Assembly: GCF_004319545.1 (NCBI RefSeq)
Contig: NZ_CP036313.1
Coordinates: 1,437,501 to 1,501,500 of the forward strand
Source of the DNA: Desulfobacter hydrogenophilus
GTDB lineage: Bacteria > Desulfobacterota > Desulfobacteria > Desulfobacterales > Desulfobacteraceae
DNA length: 64,000 nucleotides
Reading direction: 5' to 3'
Positions 45,434-54,216 of this stretch are shown here, piece after piece (position 1 is the stretch's first letter; every line of letters begins with the position of its first letter). The position numbers were made by a program, and so were the translations under genes. The notes beneath the pieces were generated by a model, which made no database searches, was not told where the DNA came from, and worked only from the letters and a program-made list of their open reading frames with translations.

Positions 45434-47650
45434 ATGACCCAACTCAAAAAAATCGCAGCAACAATTAACAATGCCATCAAAAACGGAATCCAGAGCCTCA
45501 ACGAAGACCGGGCAAAAAAAATATTAAAACAACTGGGACTGCCCGTAGTACAGGAAATACGGCTGGAAGCCATTGAAGATATCCATGGGGCCGCCCAAAC
45601 TGTCGGGTACCCTGTTGTACTCAAAGGTATTGCAAAACAGATGTTGCATAAAACCGAAGCCGGCATGGTGGAAGTGGGCATCACCCATGAGGCACATTTA
45701 AAGGAAGCGGCCCAAAAGATGAAATCCCGTGCGGGTGACAGTTTTGACGCATTCCTGATCCAACCCCTGATCCAGGGTAAAAGGGAATTTACCGCAGGCA
45801 TGTTTAAAGACCCCCAGTTTGGTCCGGTGATTATGTTCGGGGTGGGTGGTGTGCTAACCGAAGCGTTAAAGGACATAGTTTTGCGGCTTGCCCCATTATC
45901 CGATGCAGACCTTGACGACATGCTGAATAACCTGAGATCCAAGGCCCTTCTGGGGTCATTCAGGGGGGAGGCGGCTGTAAACCGCACAACACTTAAATCC
46001 GTGCTCCGGGGTCTGTCTGACATAGCCATGGCCTGCCCGGGAATCCGCGAAATTGATATCAACCCTTTGATTATCAGTCCGGACGGGTCACCCGTGGCAG
46101 TTGACGGGCTGATGATTCTTGAAAACTGTGAAAACTGTGAAAACTGTGACACCCATGTGCATCAAAAAATTGATTCCAAAGGCTTATACACCACCTTTTA
46201 TCCCAAAACCATTGCCTTTATCGGCGCCTCTGCAGTTCCGGGCAAATGGGGTCACATACTGCCCACAAACGCCTATGCCGGGGGGTTCAAAGGCGAAATT
46301 TTTCTGATTAATCCCAAGGGCGGCACGATTATGGGCCGGGATGTTTACAAAACCATTGATGACATAAAAGGCGATGTGGACCTGGCTGTGGTAACCGTGC
46401 CTGCAAGCCGGGTAATAGACCTGATACCTGCCCTGGAAAAAAAACATGTCAAAGGCATGGTGCTGATCACCAGCGGATTCAGGGAGGTTGGGTATCAGGG
46501 TAGACAGCTTGAAGATCAGATCATGGCAGCAGCCGAAAAAGCCGGTATCCTGGTCATCGGCCCCAACACCATGGGGCTGTGCAATCCCCATGCATCACTT
46601 TACGTTTGCGGAGCCAATGCCCATCCTCTTCCCGGCTCCACTGCCCTTGTGTCCCAGTCGGGCAATCTTGGCACCCAGCTTCTGGCCTTTGCCGAGCAAC
46701 AGGGCATCGGCATCCGGGTATTTGTAGGCTCAGGTAACGAAGCCATGATCACCATTGAAGATTATATGCAGGCCCTTGAACCTGATGACCTGACCCGCAC
46801 GGTGGTGCTGTATATCGAAAGCGTGAAAGATGGGCGCCGATTTTTTGAATCTGCCTCCCGGCTGTCAAAAACCAAACCCGTGGTGATGCTCAAGGGCGGA
46901 AGAACCCAGGTGGGGGAAAAGGCTGCCTCCAGCCATACCGGGGCCATGGCTTCGGATGCAGGGGTGTTTAATGCGGCCTGCACCCAGGCTGGCATCATCC
47001 AGGTGGAGCAGCCCATGGAACTTTTAGATATGTCCACCGTATTTTCATCCCTGCCCATGCCTAAGGGAGGACGTGTGGCCATCATGACCCTGGGCGGCGG
47101 ATGGGGTGTGGTCACCACAGACCTTTGTGCAGAATACGGACTTGGGGTGCCAAAACTGTCCAAAGAAATCATTGAACGGCTTAATAACTGCCTGCCGGAC
47201 TTCTGGAGTCATGACAACCCTGTGGATATTGTGGGCGAAGGAGACCCGGAAATACCCAAGATATGCCTGGAGGAACTTTTAAAATGGGATGGGTGTGATG
47301 CGGTAATTCACTTGGGCATTCACGGCAGACGCATCCTGGTTAATGCCATGGCAAAGGCCGTGCTCAAAACAGATCCCGATATAACAAAGGAAACAACAGA
47401 CCTCTTTATGGCAGGCCTTCGCAAGAATGAAGATGACTATACCCGATATACCGTTGAAATGACACAGAAATACAAAAAGCCTGTGGTCGGTGTCAGCCTT
47501 TTAACCGATGAATTGAGCCGCACCCTTTACCGTTATGACGATCTGGATTATAAGGGGGTATTTTTTCCTTCGCCGGAACGTGCTGTCAAGGCTCTGGCCG
47601 GAATGGTCCGGTACAGAAAATGGCTTGATTCGACAGGAATCCATAAATAA
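45434..47650 (+). CDS. ADP-forming acyl-CoA synthetase, fused beta-alpha (acetate--CoA ligase family)
   Basis: Converts an acyl-CoA plus ADP and phosphate to acid, CoA and ATP, or the reverse. The 738-residue chain has the ATP-grasp (beta) part first (LGLPVVQEIRLEA, GYPVVLKGIAKQMLHKTEAG, EIDINPLII), then the CoA-binding and ligase-like alpha part (IAFIGASAVPGKWGH, GPNTMGLCNP, SQSGNLGTQLLAFAEQQGIG). The phospho-His motif is in AASSHTGAMASD near residue 500. The usual fused order in bacteria is alpha-beta, so this is the permuted form. The linker contains an ENC x3 peptide from a 9-nt tandem repeat (46121-46147). Substrate (acetate or another acid) unproven. panB follows after 24 nt. Confidence 0.88.
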   Translation: MTQLKKIAATINNAIKNGIQSLNEDRAKKILKQLGLPVVQEIRLEAIEDIHGAAQTVGYPVVLKGIAKQMLHKTEAGMVEVGITHEAHLKEAAQKMKSRAGDSFDAFLIQPLIQGKREFTAGMFKDPQFGPVIMFGVGGVLTEALKDIVLRLAPLSDADLDDMLNNLRSKALLGSFRGEAAVNRTTLKSVLRGLSDIAMACPGIREIDINPLIISPDGSPVAVDGLMILENCENCENCDTHVHQKIDSKGLYTTFYPKTIAFIGASAVPGKWGHILPTNAYAGGFKGEIFLINPKGGTIMGRDVYKTIDDIKGDVDLAVVTVPASRVIDLIPALEKKHVKGMVLITSGFREVGYQGRQLEDQIMAAAEKAGILVIGPNTMGLCNPHASLYVCGANAHPLPGSTALVSQSGNLGTQLLAFAEQQGIGIRVFVGSGNEAMITIEDYMQALEPDDLTRTVVLYIESVKDGRRFFESASRLSKTKPVVMLKGGRTQVGEKAASSHTGAMASDAGVFNAACTQAGIIQVEQPMELLDMSTVFSSLPMPKGGRVAIMTLGGGWGVVTTDLCAEYGLGVPKLSKEIIERLNNCLPDFWSHDNPVDIVGEGDPEIPKICLEELLKWDGCDAVIHLGIHGRRILVNAMAKAVLKTDPDITKETTDLFMAGLRKNEDDYTRYTVEMTQKYKKPVVGVSLLTDELSRTLYRYDDLDYKGVFFPSPERAVKALAGMVRYRKWLDSTGIHK
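46121..46147 (+). repeat. 9-nt tandem repeat, three units, in linker of acyl-CoA synthetase
   Basis: GAAAACTGT is repeated three times exactly, encoding ENCENCENC between the ATP-grasp and CoA-binding parts. Unit changes would be in frame, altering linker length and cysteine number only. Confidence 0.85.
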
Positions 47651-47674
47651 ATAACAGAAAATCAGGAGAGACTT

Positions 47675-48466
47675 ATGAACAAAAAAGTTACCACTTCCAG
47701 CCTGATGAAGATGAAACAAGAGGGCAAAAAAATCACCGCCCTTACCGCCTATGACTATCCTTCCGCCGCCATGGTGGACCGTGCTGGAATCGATATTATC
47801 CTCGTGGGCGATTCCGTCGGCATGACAGTCCAGGGCTGGGACACCACCCTGCCCGTGACCATGGATGAAATGATTTATCATACAAAACTTGTGACCCGAG
47901 CCTGCACAAGATCCCTGGTGGTAGGTGACATGCCCTTCATGTCCTACCAGAGCGGCCTGGATAAAGCCGTTGAAAATGCCGGACGGTTTTTAAAGGAAGC
48001 CGGTGCCACAGCTGTAAAACTTGAAGGCGGTGCTGATGTCTGTCCTGCTATTTCAGCCATGGCAAAAGCGGGGATACCTGTCCAGGCTCACATTGGTCTG
48101 ACACCCCAGTCCGTACATCAAATGGGGGGGTTCAAGGTGCAGCGGGATGAAGAACGTCTGCTTAAGGACGCCAGGGACGTTGAGGCAGCCGGGGCGTTTT
48201 CCGTAGTTCTGGAAGGTATTCCCGCTCCCATTGCCCAAAAAATAACCCAGTCCCTGACCATTCCCACCATCGGCATAGGTGCCGGTCCCTCTTGCGACGG
48301 CCAAATTCTGGTGTTCCACGACATGCTGGGTATCAATGACGGATTTATACCCAAATTCGTAAAAAAATATGTGGATATCGCGGCCCTGGCAAACCAGGGG
48401 CTTGCTGAATATATTAAAGAGGTTCAAGAGGGCAGTTTTCCCTCCCAGAAGCATTCATACAAATAG
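47675..48466 (+). CDS. panB: 3-methyl-2-oxobutanoate hydroxymethyltransferase
   Basis: First enzyme of pantothenate synthesis, adding a hydroxymethyl group from methylene-THF to 2-oxoisovalerate. The 263-residue protein has the family blocks [71 protein letters not shown] and [21 protein letters not shown] precedes the ATG. A DUF2520 gene starts four bases after its stop. Confidence 0.96.
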   Translation: MNKKVTTSSLMKMKQEGKKITALTAYDYPSAAMVDRAGIDIILVGDSVGMTVQGWDTTLPVTMDEMIYHTKLVTRACTRSLVVGDMPFMSYQSGLDKAVENAGRFLKEAGATAVKLEGGADVCPAISAMAKAGIPVQAHIGLTPQSVHQMGGFKVQRDEERLLKDARDVEAAGAFSVVLEGIPAPIAQKITQSLTIPTIGIGAGPSCDGQILVFHDMLGINDGFIPKFVKKYVDIAALANQGLAEYIKEVQEGSFPSQKHSYK

Positions 48467-48470
48467 AATA

Positions 48471-49355
48471 ATGAATACTCCCAAACATAAATTTTCCGTA
48501 ATCGGCTGTGGACGGGTGGGGATTTGTCTGGCCACATTCCTCTTTAAAAAAGCGTATGAACCTGTAGGTTTTTTCAGCAAAAGCAGGAGTTCGGCTCAGG
48601 CCGCCAGGACAGCAGCCGGATGCGGTACCGTGTTTGATACGGCTGCAGACTGTGCCCGGGCCGGGGATATTGTTTTTATCACCACCCCTGACGGTGTCAT
48701 AGAGTCTGTCTGCGGTGATCTTGTACAACAAAACGCCCTGGGACCGAAAACCATGGTGTTTCACCTGTCAGGCGCCCATTCTTCAGAAATTCTTGCCCAG
48801 GCAAAACAGGCCGGTGCGGTTGTGGGCTCCATCCATCCCCTGCAGTCCTTTGCTCCTTATGAACCGGGACAGGCAAGCCCCTTTGAGGGAATCAATATAT
48901 CTGTTGAAGGGGACCCGGATGCCGTTTCCCAGGGAAAGGATATTGCTGCAACTCTTGGTGCCAAGGCCTTTGCCATCCCAACGGAATCCAAAACCCTTTA
49001 CCATGCCTCGGCTGTGGTGGCATCCAACTACCTTGTCACTCTGGTACGGTTTGCTCTGACCCTTTTAATGGAAACAGGGCTTCGGGAAGATGTGGCATTT
49101 GAAATTTTATCGCCCCTGATCCAGGGCACCCTTTCCAATATAGGTTCCAGGGGCTGCACCCGTGCCTTGACAGGCCCTGTGGCCCGAGGGGATCATGAAA
49201 CAGTGTCACGGCATATGGCTGATATTGACGAAAAAATACCGGAATTTTCAGCCCTCTACCGCCTACTGGGCACCCATACCCTGGATATAGCCAAAGCCGG
49301 GGAAGGACTGACTGAAGAAGCGGAACAAACACTATCCAAACTTTTTGAAATGTAA
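48471..49355 (+). CDS. panG: Rossmann/DUF2520 protein, probable ketopantoate reductase (PanG type)
   Basis: A 294-residue NAD(P)-binding protein with an N-terminal dinucleotide loop (FSVIGCGRVGICLATFLF), DIVFITTPDGVIESV, HLSGAHSSEIL, GSIHPLQSFA, and a C-terminal helical DUF2520 domain (YHASAVVASNYLVTLVRFAL, ALTGPVARGD). It starts four bases after panB, so the two are cotranscribed. From memory, Francisella PanG, a non-PanE ketopantoate reductase, belongs to this family, which fits the next step after PanB. Function here is an inference from family and position; the frame is open further upstream inside panB but 48471 is the natural start. Confidence 0.75.
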   Translation: MNTPKHKFSVIGCGRVGICLATFLFKKAYEPVGFFSKSRSSAQAARTAAGCGTVFDTAADCARAGDIVFITTPDGVIESVCGDLVQQNALGPKTMVFHLSGAHSSEILAQAKQAGAVVGSIHPLQSFAPYEPGQASPFEGINISVEGDPDAVSQGKDIAATLGAKAFAIPTESKTLYHASAVVASNYLVTLVRFALTLLMETGLREDVAFEILSPLIQGTLSNIGSRGCTRALTGPVARGDHETVSRHMADIDEKIPEFSALYRLLGTHTLDIAKAGEGLTEEAEQTLSKLFEM

Positions 49356-49383
49356 AACGATCACCCCATCTTCTGTTTATAAC

Positions 49384-49482
49384 CACGGAAGACACGGAAA
49401 GTTTAAGCGCAAAACCCAATCTATATTTTCGGGTGACTGCCAAAGTTTATCAGTAATCAAACTCATTTCCGTGCTTTCCGTG
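49384..49482. repeat. Inverted repeat between convergent genes
   Basis: CACGGAAGACACGGAAA (49384-49400) and TTTCCGTGCTTTCCGTG (49466-49482) form 17-nt arms with two mismatches around about 65 nt. It fills the gap between the panG-like and M16 protease stops. Similar CACGGAA-type repeats are common in many bacterial genomes. Confidence 0.6.
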
Positions 49483-49500
49483 CTTCAAACTAATAAATAC

Positions 49501-52485
49501 CTATATTTTATGAAGAATCAGCGGCTCACGTCCTTCTGCCGCCAATTCCTGGTTGGCCTGTTCCAGAAGTGATTTTGAAGAAATCACGGAAATACCCTTG
49601 GCAGAATCATCCCGGAAAAAATACCTACCTGCCGTTTCCACGACCTTTTGCTTGTCCATAGCCAGCAGAGCATCCTTAAACCCTTTGCGAATCTCATCGG
49701 ATAACTTAGTAATCTGGCGATAAAAAGCTTTCATGGCAGAAGGTGCGGGTGTTTCGGGTTTATCAATGTCCGAGCAGACCTGAAGAATGGCTTCTTTTAC
49801 GTCTGTCCCGGTGAACCGTCCCTGGGTAATAAAATCACAGGCATCTGCGTAAACATCCAGAGTTCGTTTGATATGGGGGTCACGGTAGGAACCAAATGAA
49901 AAAATACCCTCTTCCATGTTGTACAGGGCAAATCCGCCGTATGCCCCGCCTTTTTCCCTGATTTCCCGATGCAGGAACAGGGACCGCAAAAGCTTGGCAA
50001 TAATGGACAGGGCCGGTGCGTCTTCATGGGATATACGCACTGCGTTAAAGGACTGCCCCACAAAAGAAACGGCTGTATTGGTCATCCAGCCGTCATAGGG
50101 CCGCAGGGTATCTGTTTTTATCTGTGGTGTATGAAAGGCCGGACTGCTGCCGTTGGGAAGGTTGTCGTATATTTTTTCAATGTGCTTATCTGCCTGGACC
50201 ATGGACGAAACAGACCCGATAACAGCAGGTTTAAAATTATCTTTTCTCATGACGGCGACAGCCATGGCAGAAAGGTCTTTTTCCAGTTCAGCCAGGGCTT
50301 GGGCGCCTGTTTTTTCATTATTCACCCTGGCGGTAAGCGCCTTGATCCGGGTGTACTGGGCAATGCCGTGCCACAGTTCATTTATGCCAGCAGCCATTGA
50401 CAGGTGCCGGGCAGACAGGGTTATGGCATACTTGTGCCCGGACCCGACAATAGAGGCTTCAAGACCTGCCTGATATTGTAGAAGAAGGCTTTTGAGCCGG
50501 TCGTGATCATTGAATCCACCATCATTTATATATTCATCCACCATATCAAAAAGATGGTCAATATTCCGGTCCAGGGCTTTTCCCTGCAACGCCAGAAAGG
50601 AATGCCCGTCTCCCTTCCGGTCAAAATGGGTACCGGAAAAAGGGGACATTGAAATGCCGCCGGTATAAAGATCCATACGTTCGGCCATCTGCACATAGGA
50701 AGAACTTTTTGTGCCTGCATTCGTAAAGGCCCGTGCGAAAAAAGGCAGCATGGGGAAAAGATCCGGTGCAATGTTTCCGGCACCTGTCGGGCAGGTAAAG
50801 TAGAGGATGCCCGAAGTGGCTTTATTAAAGGCGGTGGCGCAGGTGATGCCCCTGATGGTATCGGGATGAACGATTTCAATCTCAGGGGGCACATCTTCAA
50901 GGGCAAGGGTAGGCAGCACATCCAGGTTTTCTTCTGTTTCCTGAAGTTCTTTCAAGGCTGCCGCATCCGTTTTGATCTGCGCCAGTTCAGCCTCCCCCAG
51001 GGATTTTTGAATTTTTTCAAGTTCATGGCGTACCTTTTCGGCCTGGCGGGCTTCAAGACCTTCATCCGGGACAAGGGTAAACAGCAGCCTGTGGGGATTA
51101 TCCAGAAAATACCGGCGAATTCGGCCTTCCAGGAAGGGGCCTTTGGCCAGCTCTTCCTCCAGTTTTTTCAAATCACTGTCAATGTTGATGGCAGTTACGG
51201 GATCGCCTTCATGAATTATGATCGAAGCAACACCCACAAGCAGTTTGATCCCATACGGGTATGGTGTATTGGTGATCTCCTTGCGGGAAAATTCGATCTG
51301 ATGAATGGCAGAATCAATTAAATGTTTTTCAATGCCTTTTGTGGCAAGAGTTTCAAGGGTGCTGAGAACAATGTTCTCCACTTGGGGGACTGCAGATACT
51401 TCAATATCTTTCAGCCCGCAAACAAACATGGTGTCCCGGTTATCTGAATCAAACCCTGTACCATCACACAGGGCAGAACCCAGGGCGCTGTCAATGAGTG
51501 CTTTTCTTAAAGGAGATGCTGCATTTCCAAGGAGAATCTGTTCAAGCACTGCCATAACCAGCATTTCAAAATGATCTGCGATATCAGGCGTCAGCCAAGC
51601 CACACATCCCTGGTATTTGGTGGCGATATTACTGGTGTCTGAGTAGGCATATGCCTGTGTCATGGTTTTAGGAGCCTGCCACCGGGGCTGGGAAGGTACC
51701 CGGGTGTCCATGTCAAGAAAATCAAATCGGGAGAGCACTTTTTCTTCAATAAAGCCTAAGCTCTCTTCCAGGGGCAAATTCCCATACGTATAAAAATAAC
51801 TGTTGGACGGATGATAGTACCTTGCGTGAAATGCCTTAAGACCCTCGTGGGTGAGTTTTGGAATGTCTGCGGGTTCGCCGCCTGAATTATTGGCATAGGT
51901 GGTATCCGGGTAAAGCCCTTGAAGCAGCGCCCGGGACATGACCTGCCCAGGTGAAGACATAGCACCTTTCATTTCATTGTAAACCACCCCTTTATATACC
52001 AGTTCCGGTTTCCCGTTTTCACCTGGTTCCAATTCAAGCCGATGGCCTTCCTGTTTAAAACTCAAATCATCAATATCCGGAAAAAACGCCGCATCCAGAT
52101 AAACATCCATCAGGTTATAATAATCTTTTTTATTCTGGGTGGAAAAAGGATACATGGTCCAGTCTGATGCAGTGAATGCATTCATGAAAGTGGACAGGCT
52201 TCGTTTAAGCATGGAAAAAAAAGGATCCCGGACCTTGTATTTTTCGGACCCGCACAACACGGTATGCTCAAGAATATGGGCAACCCCTGTGGAATCCGTG
52301 GGCACGGTTCTGAAAAATACCCCAAAAGTGTTTTCCTTATCCTCATTGGCAATGTGAATATGGACAGCTTTTGTCTTTTCGTGGACCAATTGGATGAGAT
52401 GGGCGTTGATTGCAGGCAGGGGCGATACCTGTTGAATTCTGTAGCCGCTGATGGTCTGCCCGGGTGTAAATGCATTCTGATTCAT
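49501..52485 (-). CDS. M16C zinc metalloprotease (presequence protease/insulinase family)
   Basis: A 994-residue peptidase of the PreP type that degrades peptides inside a closed chamber. The inverted zinc motif is HILEH (HTVLCGSEKY following), with FMNAFTASDWTMYPF, and the distal glutamate expected in LSFKQEGHRLELE. C-terminal half domains include AYGGFALYNMEEGIFSFGSYRDP, the substrate-binding region. The ATG at 52485 is preceded by AGGAA at seven bases; a TTG five codons earlier overlaps this ribosome site. No signal peptide, so cytoplasmic. Monocistronic. Confidence 0.92.
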   Translation of the reverse strand: MNQNAFTPGQTISGYRIQQVSPLPAINAHLIQLVHEKTKAVHIHIANEDKENTFGVFFRTVPTDSTGVAHILEHTVLCGSEKYKVRDPFFSMLKRSLSTFMNAFTASDWTMYPFSTQNKKDYYNLMDVYLDAAFFPDIDDLSFKQEGHRLELEPGENGKPELVYKGVVYNEMKGAMSSPGQVMSRALLQGLYPDTTYANNSGGEPADIPKLTHEGLKAFHARYYHPSNSYFYTYGNLPLEESLGFIEEKVLSRFDFLDMDTRVPSQPRWQAPKTMTQAYAYSDTSNIATKYQGCVAWLTPDIADHFEMLVMAVLEQILLGNAASPLRKALIDSALGSALCDGTGFDSDNRDTMFVCGLKDIEVSAVPQVENIVLSTLETLATKGIEKHLIDSAIHQIEFSRKEITNTPYPYGIKLLVGVASIIIHEGDPVTAINIDSDLKKLEEELAKGPFLEGRIRRYFLDNPHRLLFTLVPDEGLEARQAEKVRHELEKIQKSLGEAELAQIKTDAAALKELQETEENLDVLPTLALEDVPPEIEIVHPDTIRGITCATAFNKATSGILYFTCPTGAGNIAPDLFPMLPFFARAFTNAGTKSSSYVQMAERMDLYTGGISMSPFSGTHFDRKGDGHSFLALQGKALDRNIDHLFDMVDEYINDGGFNDHDRLKSLLLQYQAGLEASIVGSGHKYAITLSARHLSMAAGINELWHGIAQYTRIKALTARVNNEKTGAQALAELEKDLSAMAVAVMRKDNFKPAVIGSVSSMVQADKHIEKIYDNLPNGSSPAFHTPQIKTDTLRPYDGWMTNTAVSFVGQSFNAVRISHEDAPALSIIAKLLRSLFLHREIREKGGAYGGFALYNMEEGIFSFGSYRDPHIKRTLDVYADACDFITQGRFTGTDVKEAILQVCSDIDKPETPAPSAMKAFYRQITKLSDEIRKGFKDALLAMDKQKVVETAGRYFFRDDSAKGISVISSKSLLEQANQELAAEGREPLILHKI

Positions 52486-52606
52486 ATATTTTCCTGTCAA
52501 AAGTTTTCCTTAACCGTCTTAGGGCATGGGCCTTGTTTCGCATATTTTTATGGGGTTACGAATTCGAGTGTAATCCATAGCTTAATAGTAAAAAGCTTTG
52601 GGGAAG

Positions 52607-52966
52607 CTAAATTATTTTGTATATTCCCCGGCTGACCCGTTGGATTTTTTTTATTTTATCCAGCCTGAAAATTATATTTCTTAATTTTTTATCGTCAAAA
52701 CCTGTGGCTGCCTTAATGGTCTTAAAATTAGTGCCTTCCGGATGATTGCCGATGATACTCAGCACAATGGAAGATGCACTTTTTTTCCTTGGCGTCCGGC
52801 CTTTATTTTTCTGTCTGCTCGATGGATGATCCTGATAAATTAATTGTTCTAGCTTGTCAAGCCTTTTATGGATATTAGTAAGATCTTCTTTAGTTGGAAT
52901 ATCCAGACGATGGAGAAGCATTTTAATAAAGTTCTCCCAATTGTTGCTGAATTCTGTGGGTTCCAT
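52607..52966 (-). CDS. Small protein with coiled coil and C-terminal winged helix
   Basis: A 119-residue protein of unrecognised family. Residues about 28-45 (DLTNIHKRLDKLEQLIYQ) form a short amphipathic helix, a basic linker KNKGRTPRKKSA follows, and the C-terminus (VLSIIGNHPEGTNFKTIKAA, DDKKLRNIIFRLDKI) resembles a winged helix-turn-helix. It is probably a nucleic-acid-binding regulator. It stands alone between the M16 protease and rsmA. Confidence 0.6.
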   Translation of the reverse strand: MEPTEFSNNWENFIKMLLHRLDIPTKEDLTNIHKRLDKLEQLIYQDHPSSRQKNKGRTPRKKSASSIVLSIIGNHPEGTNFKTIKAATGFDDKKLRNIIFRLDKIKKIQRVSRGIYKII

Positions 52967-53364
52967 ATCTCAATCCTTCTTAAAACTTAGGTTTTACAGT
53001 CTCTTAAAACTTAAAAAAAGACCGGTATATCCTGTTTAACGCTTATCTATTAATTTAGTCATAGTAATTTTATTTAAGGTGTTTATTCGTGCTTCAAGTC
53101 ACTTTTTTAATATGATATTCTAAAAATTACTTCTTAAATCTATCAAAGTCAAGTAGGCCATATCTAAATAAGTAAAAAAAGTATCTGGCAGAAGGTGTTA
53201 AATTTTATGGAAATTAATAAAAAACTGTGATTTACTGGTATTTACTTTAAAAATTTCAAAGGAAAACTGCTACTGTCAATCTTTTATTCTTTTTCCAAGA
53301 TAAAAATATATGACATATTGCGTTCTAAAAATGAACAGCCAAAAAACGGAGAGCAAATAAGGGA
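52967..53364. other. AT-rich gene-free region
   Basis: About 400 nt between the divergent winged-helix gene and rsmA. It should hold both promoters, but I could not pick out convincing boxes and see no gene, repeat or hairpin in it. Confidence 0.4.
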
Positions 53365-54216
53365 ATGACGCATCCTGGTGAGTTATTAAAGAAAAACAGT
53401 TTATATGCCGGAAAGGAATTGGGCCAGAATTTTTTGTCCAACCCCGCGACAGCCCAGATGATTGTGGATAGAACCGGCGTTGATAAAGAGATGATCGTGC
53501 TTGAAATAGGTCCGGGATTAGGGGCAATCACCCTGCCTTTGGCAAGGGCCTGCAAGCAGGTTGTGGCCGTTGAAAAAGACCGCCGTATCATTCCTCTGCT
53601 TGAAGAAGAACTAGCCAATGAGGGAATCAGAAATGTTACCATTATCAATCAGGACATTTTAAAAACAGATATCAGGGAGCTTGCAGGAACGAAAAAACTG
53701 GTGGTGATCGGGAATCTACCATACAATATTTCATCCCAGATCCTTTTTCAACTGATTACAATCCGGCAGGTTGTAACACGCGCGTTTCTGATGTTTCAAA
53801 AAGAGCTTGCCGAACGCCTTCTTTCACCAGCCGGTAATAGGAACTATTCAAGGCTTGCTGCGGTGGTTCAGTATGCATCAAAAATAGAACGGGTTGCAGA
53901 TATCCGGCCCAATAATTTTTTTCCAAGGCCGGACGTAAATTCCACGGTCCTGCGCTTTGATTTTTTTGAAACCAAAGGCATGGGAAAAGAGGACGAGATC
54001 CTGCTGTTCAGCGTAATCAAGGCCGCATTTTCCAAACGAAGAAAAACGCTTCACAATGCCATGGCTGACGGCGAACTGGGCTTAACAAAAGAAATTGTGG
54101 GTATTGCCCTTGAAAATGCGGGTATTGACCCCTCACGGCGGGCTGAAACCCTAAATGTACAGGAGTTTATAGATCTGTCAAAAGCGGTGGGGAAAGTTAG
54201 CACCAATGAATCATGA
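53365..54216 (+). CDS. rsmA: 16S rRNA dimethyladenosine transferase
   Basis: Dimethylates two adjacent adenosines in the 3'-terminal helix of 16S rRNA (KsgA). The 283-residue protein has KELGQNFLSNPATAQMIV, motif I VLEIGPGLGAITLPLA, VAVEKDRRIIPLLEE, the catalytic NLPYNIS, and the C-terminal RRKTLHN. The stop overlaps the start of the next gene by four bases (ATGA), indicating coupling. Confidence 0.96.
   Translation: MTHPGELLKKNSLYAGKELGQNFLSNPATAQMIVDRTGVDKEMIVLEIGPGLGAITLPLARACKQVVAVEKDRRIIPLLEEELANEGIRNVTIINQDILKTDIRELAGTKKLVVIGNLPYNISSQILFQLITIRQVVTRAFLMFQKELAERLLSPAGNRNYSRLAAVVQYASKIERVADIRPNNFFPRPDVNSTVLRFDFFETKGMGKEDEILLFSVIKAAFSKRRKTLHNAMADGELGLTKEIVGIALENAGIDPSRRAETLNVQEFIDLSKAVGKVSTNES

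Noticed and set aside
46121..46147. Tandem repeat as a phase-variation switch
   Set aside because: The unit is nine bases, so changes in number cannot shift the frame; only linker length would vary.
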